Assembly (NCBI RefSeq): GCF_000597865.1
Contig: NZ_CP007453.1
Coordinates: 248,001-312,000, forward strand
DNA: 64,000 nt
Source: Peptoclostridium acidaminophilum DSM 3953
GTDB lineage: Bacteria; Bacillota; Clostridia; Peptostreptococcales; Peptostreptococcaceae
Direction of reading: 5' to 3'
In this document: positions 15,643 through 24,259 of the stretch, piece after piece
Layout: each line of letters starts with the position of its first letter
Position numbering within the stretch: position 1 is the first letter of the stretch
Made by a program: the position numbers and the translations under genes
Notes under the pieces: model-generated
Database searches by the model: none
What the model was told of the DNA's origin: nothing
What the model saw: the letters and a program-made list of their open reading frames with translations, nothing else

Positions 15643-16743
15643 ATGAGTTCTAATGTACTACATTATGATGAATTGAAGCATTTCTGCCAGGAAGCTTTCG
15701 GAGGCTTCGGCTTCAACGAAAAGGACAGCGCTGTCATTACTGACGTACTGCTCCTGTCAGATCTGTACGGCATAGATTCCCACGGCACGAATCGCATCGT
15801 GATGTACCACGAGCTTATAAAGGATGGGAATATAGACATAGAAGCTCAGCCAGAGATTGTTATGGAAACGCCGGTTTCAGCTGTCATCGACGGCAAGAGG
15901 GGCATGGGGCAGCTCGTGGCGTGTTATGCTGCCGAAACAGCTATTGCAAAGGCCAAGACATCCGGCATAGGCCTTGTAACTGTGCGCAATTCGAACCATT
16001 ATGGAATTGCGGGATACTATTCCTTGATGGCTTGCAGGGAAGGATTGCTTGGGATTTCAATGACGAATTCCCGCGTATCCGTATTGCCCACTTTCGGGAA
16101 AACACCTATGATGGGGACGAATCCCTTCGCCATCAGCATACCTGCGACGCCTCAGCCATTCAACTTCGATGTGGCTACTTCTGTCGTGCCAATAGGCAAG
16201 GTTGAGCTTTATAACAAGCTAGGGAAGCAGCTTCCGCTTGGTTGGGGAATGAACGTGGATGGCCTGGATGAGACAGATCCTGCAAAAATTCTCGCAGGCA
16301 TCCCCTTCGGAAGATCAGGTGTGCATCCAGTAGGCGGTGGAACTGAAGAATTCGGAGGACACAAGGGCTACGGATTTTCGATGGTTGTAGAGATATTCTG
16401 CTCCATACTTTCAATGGGCACCACGTCCAACCACATCATGGAAGAAAAAGGCCAGTCGGGCATCTGCCATTTCATCGCTGCCATTGATCCCAAGATTTTC
16501 GGAGACCCGAGTGCAATTCAGGAGCATCTGGAATCATACCTCGATGAAATCCGCAATTCGGAAAAGGCTACCGGAAGGGAGCGCATATACACTCACGGCG
16601 AAAAGGAAGTGGAAGCCTATGCAAAACGCATGGAGGAAGGTATTCCTGTCAATGACAAGACAATAGAAGAAATGAAGGCTTTGGCTGATTATTTGCATAT
16701 GGATTTCTGTCAATATTTCCCAACTCTAAAGCCTTTAAAATAA
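15643..16743 (+). CDS. Ldh2/malate-lactate dehydrogenase family oxidoreductase
   Basis: 366 aa, NAD(P)-dependent 2-hydroxyacid (malate, L-lactate, ureidoglycolate or similar) dehydrogenase of the Ldh_2 family. It has a fold different from classical LDH/MDH. Family motifs seen: DSHGTNRI near residue 48, VRNSNHYGIAGYY near 119, MTNSRVSVLPTFG, and GTNPFAISIP. A GGHKGYG loop sits around residue 248. The start follows GAAAGGTG. The substrate cannot be fixed from sequence. Transcription ends at a strong terminator, behind which the group II intron has landed. Confidence 0.85.
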   Translation: MSSNVLHYDELKHFCQEAFGGFGFNEKDSAVITDVLLLSDLYGIDSHGTNRIVMYHELIKDGNIDIEAQPEIVMETPVSAVIDGKRGMGQLVACYAAETAIAKAKTSGIGLVTVRNSNHYGIAGYYSLMACREGLLGISMTNSRVSVLPTFGKTPMMGTNPFAISIPATPQPFNFDVATSVVPIGKVELYNKLGKQLPLGWGMNVDGLDETDPAKILAGIPFGRSGVHPVGGGTEEFGGHKGYGFSMVVEIFCSILSMGTTSNHIMEEKGQSGICHFIAAIDPKIFGDPSAIQEHLESYLDEIRNSEKATGRERIYTHGEKEVEAYAKRMEEGIPVNDKTIEEMKALADYLHMDFCQYFPTLKPLK

Positions 16744-16797
16744 GCCTATTAAAAAAGCTGTAAAATCAGATGTTGTTTAAACAAACTACTAGAAAAA

Positions 16798-16833
16798 AAC
16801 GCTGACTTCAAATATGGAGTCAGCGTTTTTTTT
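16798..16833 (+). terminator. Terminator of the Ldh2 gene and intron landing site
   Basis: Stem AACGCTGACT/AGTCAGCGTT (10 bp) with eight T. The group II intron 5' end (GTGTG) begins only 5 bp after the T-run, the placement preferred by class C group II introns. Confidence 0.9.
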
Positions 16834-16837
16834 CATG

Positions 16838-18557
16838 GTGTGCCCGGCATGGGCGCACTCTTGTCGGTGAAAGTCCGATACGGGGGCTGGTAGTGCCAAC
16901 TGTTAGCCAAGAGCAAGGGTGTCCATCGTGAGGTGGAATTTGAAGGAAGCTGGAGGCAAAGTGCCGAGCTGAGGTACACGAATCACATTTGAGGCTTAAC
17001 CAGGTGGATGAGGTTGCCATACAAACCGAAGTCCTATAACTACCCGAACCCTACACGGTAAATGCGGCGGTTACATGGGATGAAGGTTATCGTTCTTACC
17101 CGGGGAGGTCTCACGGACGTGGAGTAAAAGAATTCTGAAACACGGAGTAAAGCTTGTCGTGAGAAGTCAGCAGAAGCCATAGTACTGAAAGTTTTTTTTC
17201 AGGAAGGGTAGAACAATCGTAAGTCTTTAGTAAGAGCCGGAAGGAGGCTGGTGCGTTGAAAGCAGAATACCGAAAGGGCTGCCTGCAAAGGGATAGCGTG
17301 GAACGTGAAGAGTATGCAGGAGCGCAGAGCGCCAGCGCTCGGGAAAGCAAAGAAAGAGACGGTGCAATCGACCTGCTGGAAAGGATACTGGAACGGGACA
17401 ACCTGAACAGAGCCTACAAGCAGGTCAAGCGTAACCACGGAGCGCCAGGAATCGACGGAATGAACGTCGAGGACGCGCTTTCGTGGATAAGGGAAAACAG
17501 GGATGAACTCCTGCAAAGCATAAGGGAAAGCTACTATAAGCCGAGTCCGGTGCGACGCAAGGAGATTCCCAAGCCCGATGGTGGTGTGCGAAAGCTGGGG
17601 ATTCCCACGGTAATAGATCGAGTTATCCAGCAGGCCATATCACAGAAGCTACAACCCATATTTGAACCAACATTTTCAGACGGAAGTTACGGCTATCGAC
17701 CTAAAAGAAGTGCACAGCAGGCGATTCAGAAAGTGAAAAGCTATGCAGAACAAGGATTCGGATACGCAGTAGAAATAGATCTGTCCAAGTATTTCGACAC
17801 CTTGAATCACGAACTGCTTCTTAATCTTCTGCGTAGGAAGCTCCAAGACAAACGCGTGATAGGACTCATCAAGAAATATCTGAAGAGCGGAGTCATGGAA
17901 AATGGCGTATTCAGCAAAACTGAGGAAGGCGGGCCGCTTTCGCCTCTACTGGCCAATATATACCTGAATGAATTCGATCAGGAGATGGAAAGTCGAGGGG
18001 TGAAGATAGTCAGGTATGCGGATGACATTGTGGTACTTGCAAAAAGCAAGCGGGCGGCGAAACGCCTTCTGAAAACCTGTCGTATATATCTGGAGGATAA
18101 GCTGAAACTGAAAATGAATGTCCAAAAGAGCAAGGTTGTCAGCGTATTGGCAATAAAGCATTTCAAGTTCCTTGGGTTCTGTCTTGGGAAGAATGGGAAG
18201 GGCATCTACATAAGGGCTCACCGTGAATCCCTTGTAAAAGCGAAAAGGAAGCTGAAAGAACTGACACGCCGAAATCAGGGCAAGAATGTGCGAGTGGTCA
18301 TGGAGAAAGTGAAAATCTTCATTCGAGGATGGCTCGGATACTATCATGTGGCCGACATCAAACGGGCGCTGAGGTCTTGGAATGAATGGCTGCGCCGAAG
18401 ATTCAGGATGTATATTTGGAAGAAATGGAAGAAACCAAGGACGAGGGTGATGAACCTGAAGAAGCTTGGAATTCCAGAGTGGCAAGCATACCAATGGGGT
18501 AATACTCGACTAGGTTATTGGCGAATAGCAGGAAGTGCAGTACTTCAACGTTCCATT
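16838..18557 (+). mobile_element. Group II intron, 3'-truncated (class C-like)
   Basis: Starts GTGTGCCCGGCATGGG at 16838 and continues with about 420 nt of structured RNA (domains I-IV start) before a maturase ORF. Insertion directly behind a terminator hairpin and a maturase without HNH endonuclease suggest class C. I find no domain V catalytic hairpin or domain VI after the ORF: the sequence changes at about 18557 into a transposon end. The copy is therefore expected to be unable to splice or move. Confidence 0.8.
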
Positions 18558-18560
18558 TAA
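17256..18560 (+). CDS. ltrA: Group II intron reverse transcriptase/maturase, C-terminally truncated
   Basis: 434 aa. The RT domain spans about residues 60-290 with IPKPDGGVRKLGIP, DLSKYFDTLNH, EEGGPLSPLLANIYL and the catalytic YADD; the usual Gln of the QGGPLSP motif is Glu here. The maturase (X) domain follows, ending WRIAGSAVLQRSI and then TAA, where relatives continue for some 20-30 residues. No HNH endonuclease is present. The TTG start is supported by GGAGG 9 nt upstream. The truncation coincides with the start of foreign sequence at 18558, so the protein is probably a remnant. Confidence 0.85.
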   Translation: MKAEYRKGCLQRDSVEREEYAGAQSASARESKERDGAIDLLERILERDNLNRAYKQVKRNHGAPGIDGMNVEDALSWIRENRDELLQSIRESYYKPSPVRRKEIPKPDGGVRKLGIPTVIDRVIQQAISQKLQPIFEPTFSDGSYGYRPKRSAQQAIQKVKSYAEQGFGYAVEIDLSKYFDTLNHELLLNLLRRKLQDKRVIGLIKKYLKSGVMENGVFSKTEEGGPLSPLLANIYLNEFDQEMESRGVKIVRYADDIVVLAKSKRAAKRLLKTCRIYLEDKLKLKMNVQKSKVVSVLAIKHFKFLGFCLGKNGKGIYIRAHRESLVKAKRKLKELTRRNQGKNVRVVMEKVKIFIRGWLGYYHVADIKRALRSWNEWLRRRFRMYIWKKWKKPRTRVMNLKKLGIPEWQAYQWGNTRLGYWRIAGSAVLQRSI

Positions 18561-18617
18561 CAGATTTTTCAGCAAGAATTCTCCCGCCTCTAAGCGTAGC
18601 ATAGGCGGTGGGTTGAA
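18558..18617 (+). repeat. Relic right end of an IS200/IS605-type (TnpB) element
   Basis: GAATTCTCCCGCCTCTAAGC plus the returning arm AGGCGGTGGG and TTGAA (hairpin 18583-18612) closely parallels the right end of the TnpB element at 51300-51346. No matching tnpB lies to its left, so it is a leftover end that replaced the intron's 3' part. Confidence 0.55.
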
Positions 18618-18730
18618 TTGCTGATTATTTATGTCTTTTTCTTGAAAATCATGGGTTTTGAGCAAATAATCGGGTATAATCAAATCAACGAACACATGTT
18701 CTTCGGATGTTTGTGAAAGGAGCATTCCCA

Positions 18731-19906
18731 ATGATTAGATGCCACAAGACCAATTTTTATGCCACAAAAACCGACACCGACAGATTGTTTGCGTGCAACA
18801 GGCTTTCGGCTGAAATCTGGAACGCCTGCCTTTTGTCTGCGAAGGACTACTCCCTTGCAAACGACGGAAAGTGGATAGGAACGTCTCAGCTTCAAGCCGA
18901 AATGAAGGGCAGATTCTTGCTTCACAGCCAGTCGGTGCAAGCCGTTTGCCACAAGTACCTGTTCGCCAGGGATTCGGCCAGAGCCGCCAGGCTCAAGGGT
19001 TACAAGACCAAGTACCCCTACAAGACCAAGAAAAACTACAACACCAAATGGGTTGACAAGGCTTTCAAGGTTTTCCCAAACGGGAAAGTAGAGCTTTCCA
19101 TGGGCATATTCGATGGCAAAAGGCAAAAGCCTATAACCATCTGGTGTAAGTATGTCCCCAATGGGGACATCAAGGAAATCGAGCTTGTCTACGACAGCGG
19201 GCTTATGGTTTCCATAAGCTACGACGACTACGCCGCTGAAGCAAAAGCTTCAGGAACAAGCAGGGTTGCCGTTGACCTTGGCGAGATTCACTCCATCGCC
19301 GCCTTCTGTGAAAACGGCGAGAGCCTAATCGTAACAGGCAGAAAGCTTAGAAGTATACACAGGCTCAGAAATAAGAAACTCGCAGAGCTTCAAAGGCTCA
19401 TGAGCAGGTGCAAGAAGGGTTCACGCCAGTGGAGACGTTATAACCAGGCTAAGCAGTACATATTGTCCAAGTCCGAAAAACAGTTAAAGGACGCCCTGCA
19501 CAAGTCCAGCAGGAAGTTTGCCGATTGGTGTTTGGCCAATGCCGTGGGCGAAGTCGCCGTGGGCAAGGTCGAAGGCGTCCAGCGTAATACAAAGGGCAAG
19601 CTCAGGAAAAAAGAAGCCCAAAAGCTCTCAAACTGGGCGTTCAGCAGACTCCAAAAATACATGGAGTACAAGCTCAAAGCCTTCGGCGTAGCCATGTCCA
19701 AGATTGACGAGAGCTACACAACGCAGACATGTCCTGTCTGCGGCAAGAGGAAGAAGACCTCTGGCAGAACGTACAAGTGCAAATGCAGCTACAGCTGCCA
19801 CCGTGACATACATGGGGCAAGGAACATCCTCTCCAAGCACATTAACGGCGGGAGGATAACGTATGTAGCCGACATTGAGAATACAACGTATCTACGGATA
19901 GCATAG
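18731..19906 (+). CDS. tnpB: TnpB, RNA-guided nuclease-type protein of an IS200/IS605-like element
   Basis: 391 aa. RuvC-like acidic residues are in place: Asp in VAVDLGEIH, Glu in VGKVEGV, and Asp in CHRDIHGARNI. A zinc ribbon CPVC...CKC lies just before the last. ATG 18731 is 9 nt from AAAGGAG. No tnpA transposase is beside it, so this is an IS1341-like TnpB-only element. TnpB proteins are DNA nucleases guided by an RNA made from the element's right end. Base composition is visibly richer in G+C than the neighbours, pointing to recent arrival. It is only distantly like the TnpB at 50148. Confidence 0.85.
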   Translation: MIRCHKTNFYATKTDTDRLFACNRLSAEIWNACLLSAKDYSLANDGKWIGTSQLQAEMKGRFLLHSQSVQAVCHKYLFARDSARAARLKGYKTKYPYKTKKNYNTKWVDKAFKVFPNGKVELSMGIFDGKRQKPITIWCKYVPNGDIKEIELVYDSGLMVSISYDDYAAEAKASGTSRVAVDLGEIHSIAAFCENGESLIVTGRKLRSIHRLRNKKLAELQRLMSRCKKGSRQWRRYNQAKQYILSKSEKQLKDALHKSSRKFADWCLANAVGEVAVGKVEGVQRNTKGKLRKKEAQKLSNWAFSRLQKYMEYKLKAFGVAMSKIDESYTTQTCPVCGKRKKTSGRTYKCKCSYSCHRDIHGARNILSKHINGGRITYVADIENTTYLRIA

Positions 19907-20106
19907 GGCATCCTGTGCTTGAAGTTAGTAGACGGGCTGTTCCGCCCCATCCGAAAGGATGTTGCTTGCTTAGAATCCCCAATCTGCCCCCGCAGCGATG
20001 CTGTGAGGGCACGCAGCCAACCTGCGTGTCCGTGTGGGAGAAAGGGTTTTCGATGGCAAGAAACCCCCAGCTTCTAGCTCCGTTAGGAGTTAAGTGGGGG
20101 AGGTTC
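19907..20106 (+). ncRNA. Right end of the TnpB element, candidate omega RNA
   Basis: The 200 nt after tnpB hold several hairpins (for example around 19936-19965 and 19996-20040) and finish with a strong one: CCCCC 20064-20068 pairing with GGGGG 20096-20100, with inner AGCTCC/GGAGTT. The end reads GAGGTTCA. In this family such an RE is transcribed into the guide scaffold, and the next 15-20 nt (from about 20107) would be the guide. Confidence 0.5.
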
Positions 20107-20185
20107 ATAAGCTGTTGATTCTTATTTGGCTTGCTTACTCCAGAAATATGGAAAGGAATGGCAAAGGCTTAAAGATGACAACTAA

Positions 20186-20243
20186 TACTAAAGTATGATG
20201 ATTGATAAAAAAAATTCAACCCGGCAAGTCATACTTTTAGAGG
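20186..20243. promoter_or_regulatory. AGTATGA inverted motif pair upstream of the OPT transporter
   Basis: CTAAAGTATGATGA (from 20188) and, inverted, GTCATACTTTTAGAGG (20228-20243). The AGTATGA cores at 20192-20198 and 20229-20235 are 30 nt apart. The same arrangement occurs before the second pepT (36931-36988), and single copies before the first pepT. Confidence 0.55.
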
Positions 20244-20311
20244 GTTATTGCAACTATAAAAAGTGATAAAGTACATGTTGTTGAAAAAATAAAAAAGAGG
20301 AGGTTCATCTT

Positions 20312-22243
20312 ATGGATAAAATTATGGACAAAAAATTATCTAAAGATGCATACGGCGGCGTAGGCGGCAAAGACTACGTGCCTTTCGTTTCCAGCGGCTC
20401 CAATTCAGGTGGAAACGTTGCAGTATTAATAATCGGTATTATTTTGGCTGCATTATTCGCAGCGTCAACTGCCTATTCAGGCATGAAGTCGGGCCTTACA
20501 GTTGCGGCCGGCATACCTGGATCAATAATAGGCTCGGCGTTCATAGCCGCATTCGCAAGGCAAAAGGGCATACTCGGCAAAAACATAGTTCAGGGCATGT
20601 CAAGCGGCGGGGAATCTGTTGCCAGCGGTATAATATTTGTTTTACCGGCAGTATTGCTAATAGGCTCCAAGGTATCCTTTATTGAAGGCCTTGTAGTTGG
20701 TATAGGCGGGGTTCTGTTTGGCATAGGGGCAGCAGCCCTGGTTCACAATTATCTGATTGTCGAAGAGCACGGTAAATTGATGTATCCTGAGGCGCTGGCT
20801 ATATCGGAAACGCTAGTGGCTTCTGAAGGCGCCGGAGAATCAATGAAGTATATGGGCATAGGTTTTGGAATCGGCGGCATCATAACTGTTGTGACAGGTT
20901 CGTTCCTGAATGTGGCAAACAATGTTATAAGCTATGTAAATGAAACCTTCTACAAGTGGAAGCTTGAAGTAGAAGTCAGTCCGTTGCTTTTGGGTATTGG
21001 TTTTATAGTAGGACTTAATGTTTCCATAACCATGTTTGCGGGCTCAATACTGGCCAACTTCGGCATTATGCCTCTTATTGGATATTTTGCCGAGCTTGGA
21101 AGCGAAGGCGCAAACGTATGGAACAATCCAGACGTTGCAATCAATTCAATGCAGGTTTCCAATATTGCCGGCAGCTATGTGAAATATATAGGCGCGGGAA
21201 TGATGCTTTCAGGTGGACTAATAGGCGCCATAAAGCTTATACCTACCATAATATCATCCGTAAAAGAAACTCTTGGCGCTAAAACTGCAAAGGGTGAGGA
21301 GAGTTCATCAGCCGGAAAGATGATACTGCTTGGCGGCATAGTTGTGTCATTCATAGGAGGCTTCGTAGTATCCGGCGGCAATGTATTTATGGCTGTAACA
21401 GTCTCTATTCTGGCGCTGTTCCTGTCTATGCTGTTTGTAATAGTCGCGGGACGTTTGACTGGAACAATTGGAACATCTAACCTTCCAGTGTCGGGTATGA
21501 CTATAGCTTCACTGGTTCTTGTAACGCTTCTGTTCGTACTTATGGGATGGGTAAACCCTGAAAACAACAGATCGCTCCTTCTGTTTGCAACCTTCATAGT
21601 CACTGCAATAGCAATGGCTGGAGGATATTCACAGTCTCAGAAGGTTACTTTCATAATAGGCGGCAACAAAAATGAAATGCAAAGATACTTTACAATAGCC
21701 GGAGTAGTCGGCGTTGCTGTAGTTGTTGGTACAATACTCCTGCTTTCAAGCCAGCTTTCGCTGACTGGAGACAATGTTACATTTGCGCTGCCTCAGGCAA
21801 ATCTTATGGCGACATTGACTGCCGGAATAATGTCAGGAGAGTTGCCATGGGTTATGATAATTGTAGGTGCCGTTATGGGTGTTGTTTTATTCATGCTTAA
21901 CCTCCCTGTAATGACAGTGGCCATAGGCTTCTATCTCCCGATATCAACAACTTCAATAATATTGCTTGGTGCACTAGTTAGAGTTCTTGTGGAAAAAACC
22001 AGCAAATCGGAAATAGAAAAAGAAACAAAGGTTTCAAACGGCATAAGCCTGTCGTCAGGACTTGTAGCAGGAGGCTCAATAGTAGGGCTTATAGGCATAA
22101 TACTCCAGGTTACAGGTGTTATAGGCGGAGCTGGCCCAAGTGGCTTTGCAGCATCTAACGGAATGGCGTTTGTATTGCTGGCTGCTTTGCTAATAGCTAC
22201 AGTAATTACAATTATGAAAAGCAGGGTAAAAGATGCCCACTAG
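20312..22243 (+). CDS. OPT-family oligopeptide transporter
   Basis: 643 aa polytopic membrane protein with about 14-16 hydrophobic segments. An early STAYSGMKSGLTVAAGIPGSIIGSAF stretch is typical of the prokaryotic OPT family (compare the NPG-like glycine/proline signature in yeast OPTs). The family imports oligopeptides or metal-chelate peptides by proton symport. AGAGGAGG lies about 9 nt before ATG 20312. The end overlaps the next gene by 11 nt. The upstream AGTATGA pair links it to the pepT genes, so import of peptides for fermentation is the likely role. Confidence 0.88.
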   Translation: MDKIMDKKLSKDAYGGVGGKDYVPFVSSGSNSGGNVAVLIIGIILAALFAASTAYSGMKSGLTVAAGIPGSIIGSAFIAAFARQKGILGKNIVQGMSSGGESVASGIIFVLPAVLLIGSKVSFIEGLVVGIGGVLFGIGAAALVHNYLIVEEHGKLMYPEALAISETLVASEGAGESMKYMGIGFGIGGIITVVTGSFLNVANNVISYVNETFYKWKLEVEVSPLLLGIGFIVGLNVSITMFAGSILANFGIMPLIGYFAELGSEGANVWNNPDVAINSMQVSNIAGSYVKYIGAGMMLSGGLIGAIKLIPTIISSVKETLGAKTAKGEESSSAGKMILLGGIVVSFIGGFVVSGGNVFMAVTVSILALFLSMLFVIVAGRLTGTIGTSNLPVSGMTIASLVLVTLLFVLMGWVNPENNRSLLLFATFIVTAIAMAGGYSQSQKVTFIIGGNKNEMQRYFTIAGVVGVAVVVGTILLLSSQLSLTGDNVTFALPQANLMATLTAGIMSGELPWVMIIVGAVMGVVLFMLNLPVMTVAIGFYLPISTTSIILLGALVRVLVEKTSKSEIEKETKVSNGISLSSGLVAGGSIVGLIGIILQVTGVIGGAGPSGFAASNGMAFVLLAALLIATVITIMKSRVKDAH

Positions 22244-22583
22244 CAATCAAGAGGTCTTAAGCATTGTCTTTCGAATTTTAGAAGGCTTGGAATATGAAGT
22301 GAGTCCGGAAGGAATTGTAACCATACTTGAAAAACAAGAACACAAGGTTCAAAAATTCTTCAGGAGACTCAGGTTCAATATTCCGAAGTACAAAAGGATT
22401 TCTCTGGACGAATACGGGAGCTATATTTTCCTGCAGATAGACGGCATGAAAACCGTAAAGGACATTGGAGAGAAGCTTGAGGCAAAGTATGGCGACAAGG
22501 CTCAACCGCTTTATGAAAGACTGTTGCTGTTCTTGAACCATATCGAGGTCAATTGTCACTATATAGAAAAAATAAATTTTTAA
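22233..22583 (+). CDS. PqqD-like protein coupled to the OPT transporter
   Basis: 116 aa. Residues about 50-116 show a PqqD-like fold pattern: a strand-turn (RISLDEYGSYIFLQIDG), then KTVKDIGEKLEAKYG and a helical segment with LLLFLNHIE. PqqD domains are peptide-binding (RRE) modules of RiPP biosynthesis, but they also occur outside it. Here the start lies within the last codons of the OPT gene, so the product is made together with the transporter. No radical SAM enzyme or precursor peptide is seen nearby. A role in handling the imported peptide or regulating the transporter is inference. Confidence 0.65.
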   Translation: MPTSNQEVLSIVFRILEGLEYEVSPEGIVTILEKQEHKVQKFFRRLRFNIPKYKRISLDEYGSYIFLQIDGMKTVKDIGEKLEAKYGDKAQPLYERLLLFLNHIEVNCHYIEKINF

Positions 22584-22588
22584 AAAGT

Positions 22589-22624
22589 AAAGATGGCACT
22601 GCTTTGTAGTTGCCATCTTTTTTT
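22589..22624 (+). terminator. Intrinsic terminator after the OPT/PqqD pair
   Basis: Stem AAAGATGGCA/TGCCATCTTT (10 bp) with seven T. The pepD ribosome site begins immediately after it, so read-through could also express pepD. Confidence 0.8.
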
Positions 22625-22637
22625 AGAGGAAAGGATG

Positions 22638-24104
22638 ATGGTTATGTTGGATAAATTAAAAGATTTAAATTCATTTGAGGCATTCAAATATTTCAAAGAG
22701 ATGAACGAGACCCCAAGAGGCTCCGGCAATGAGAAGGCAATCAGCGACTGGCTGGTTAGCTTTGCAAAAGCGCATAATCTCCAGGTCATTCAGGATGAAG
22801 CGCTGAATGTAATCATCAAAAAGCCCGGCACTAAGGGCTATGAAAATGCCCCTGTAACAATACTCCAGGGACACATGGACATGGTATGCGAAAAGAACGT
22901 AGACACCATTCATGATTTCGAAAAGGATCCGATAGAGTTCATAGTAGAAGGCGACATACTAAGAGCCAACGGAACAACTCTTGGGGCAGACAACGGCATA
23001 GCTGTCGCTTTTGGCCTTGCGGTGCTTGCATCAAAAGACATGCCACATCCGCCGATAGAGCTTCTTGTTACTACGGAGGAAGAAACGGGAATGGGCGGAG
23101 CCCAAAGGCTTGATCCTAACAATCTAAAGGGAAGAACCCTCATAAACATAGATTCAGAGGAAGAAGGAAAGCTGTTGGTTAGCTGCTCTGGGGGCGTGAG
23201 AGGAAGAATAAAGCTTCCAATAGCCTGGGAGACTGCTGATAAGAGTCTTGTAAACTGCGCTGTCAGGATAAGAGGTCTTCTAGGGGGCCACTCCGGCATG
23301 GAAATCGACAAGGAAAGAGGAAACTCCAACAAGCTTATGGGACGTTTTCTTATGGATTTAAGCTCCGCTGTTGATTTCAAAATAAGCTCAATAGCCGGCG
23401 GCTCAAAAAACAACGCCATTCCTCGCGAGGCTGATGCAGTAATACTTTTCAGGGAAGAGGACAAGGCTGCTGTTCTTGAAAAGTCGTCGGAGTGGAACGA
23501 GATATTCAAAAACGAGCTTTTGGGAATCGATCCTGACGTAAGCATTTCTGTTGAATTCCTGGGCGAGAAGGCAGAGCGGGTTTTCTCCGATGACACCGCC
23601 AAGAGAGCGCTCCAGGTGCTTATCATGATACCTAACGGAGTCAAGAGCATGAGCATGGCTATCCCGGGACTTGTTCAGAGCTCCACAAACATAGGCGTTG
23701 TGACTACTGGCGAGGAAAATATGGAGTTTGATTCTGCAATCAGAAGCTCTGTTAAGTCTCTGAAGGAGGCCATATGCGAGGAGACTATTGTACTTGCCGA
23801 GATGGCGGGAGCGTCAGTGGAATTCGAGTCGGACTATCCTGAGTGGCAGTATAATCCAGACTCAAATATAAGGGCTATATTCCAGAAGGTTTATAGTGAA
23901 ATGTACGGAGAGATGCCTGAAATAACGGCTATACACGCAGGTCTCGAGTGCGGTCTCTTCAGCGATAAATTCAATGGCGATATTGATCTTATATCATTCG
24001 GGCCGAATATTTATGACGTGCACACGCCCAAAGAACATCTGAGCATTTCGTCAACCGAGAGGACATGGAACTACTTGGCGGCAGTACTTAAGGAAATAAA
24101 ATAG
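22638..24104 (+). CDS. pepD: Aminoacyl-histidine dipeptidase (PepD, M20C)
   Basis: 488 aa, cytosolic zinc dipeptidase of broad range (Xaa-His and other dipeptides). Metal-binding and catalytic motifs: LQGHMDMVCEK (His, Asp), LGADNGIAVA, TTEEETGMGGA (Glu-Glu) and GGHSGMEI in the lid domain. The usual length for the family is about 485. Three ATGs (22635, 22638, 22644) lie close to AGAGGAAAGG; 22638 is the best spaced. It follows the OPT operon's terminator directly, so it acts on the imported peptides' products. A strong terminator closes it. Confidence 0.9.
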   Translation: MVMLDKLKDLNSFEAFKYFKEMNETPRGSGNEKAISDWLVSFAKAHNLQVIQDEALNVIIKKPGTKGYENAPVTILQGHMDMVCEKNVDTIHDFEKDPIEFIVEGDILRANGTTLGADNGIAVAFGLAVLASKDMPHPPIELLVTTEEETGMGGAQRLDPNNLKGRTLINIDSEEEGKLLVSCSGGVRGRIKLPIAWETADKSLVNCAVRIRGLLGGHSGMEIDKERGNSNKLMGRFLMDLSSAVDFKISSIAGGSKNNAIPREADAVILFREEDKAAVLEKSSEWNEIFKNELLGIDPDVSISVEFLGEKAERVFSDDTAKRALQVLIMIPNGVKSMSMAIPGLVQSSTNIGVVTTGEENMEFDSAIRSSVKSLKEAICEETIVLAEMAGASVEFESDYPEWQYNPDSNIRAIFQKVYSEMYGEMPEITAIHAGLECGLFSDKFNGDIDLISFGPNIYDVHTPKEHLSISSTERTWNYLAAVLKEIK

Positions 24105-24118
24105 ATATATAAAGAGCG

Positions 24119-24158
24119 GATATTCCCTCAGAATTTTTTCTGGGGGAATATTTTTTTT
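24119..24158 (+). terminator. Intrinsic terminator of pepD
   Basis: TATTCCC-T-CAGAA and TTCTG-G-GGGAATA stem with a run of eight T. Confidence 0.85.
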
Positions 24159-24259
24159 GTGGAAAGGTCATCTGCACGAGGTAGAGATTATTTATGCAGT
24201 ATGGGTATAAAAAATAGGAAAGCTGGATTCTATGTGAAAGTCATTAAGGAGGGGGAAAA

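Noticed and set aside
17946-18494. 182-codon minus-strand frame inside the intron maturase
   Set aside because: Shadow of the reverse transcriptase frame, without its own signals.
22910-23656. 248-codon minus-strand frame inside pepD
   Set aside because: Shadow of pepD codon usage; no ribosome site or recognisable domain, while pepD motifs are clear on the plus strand.
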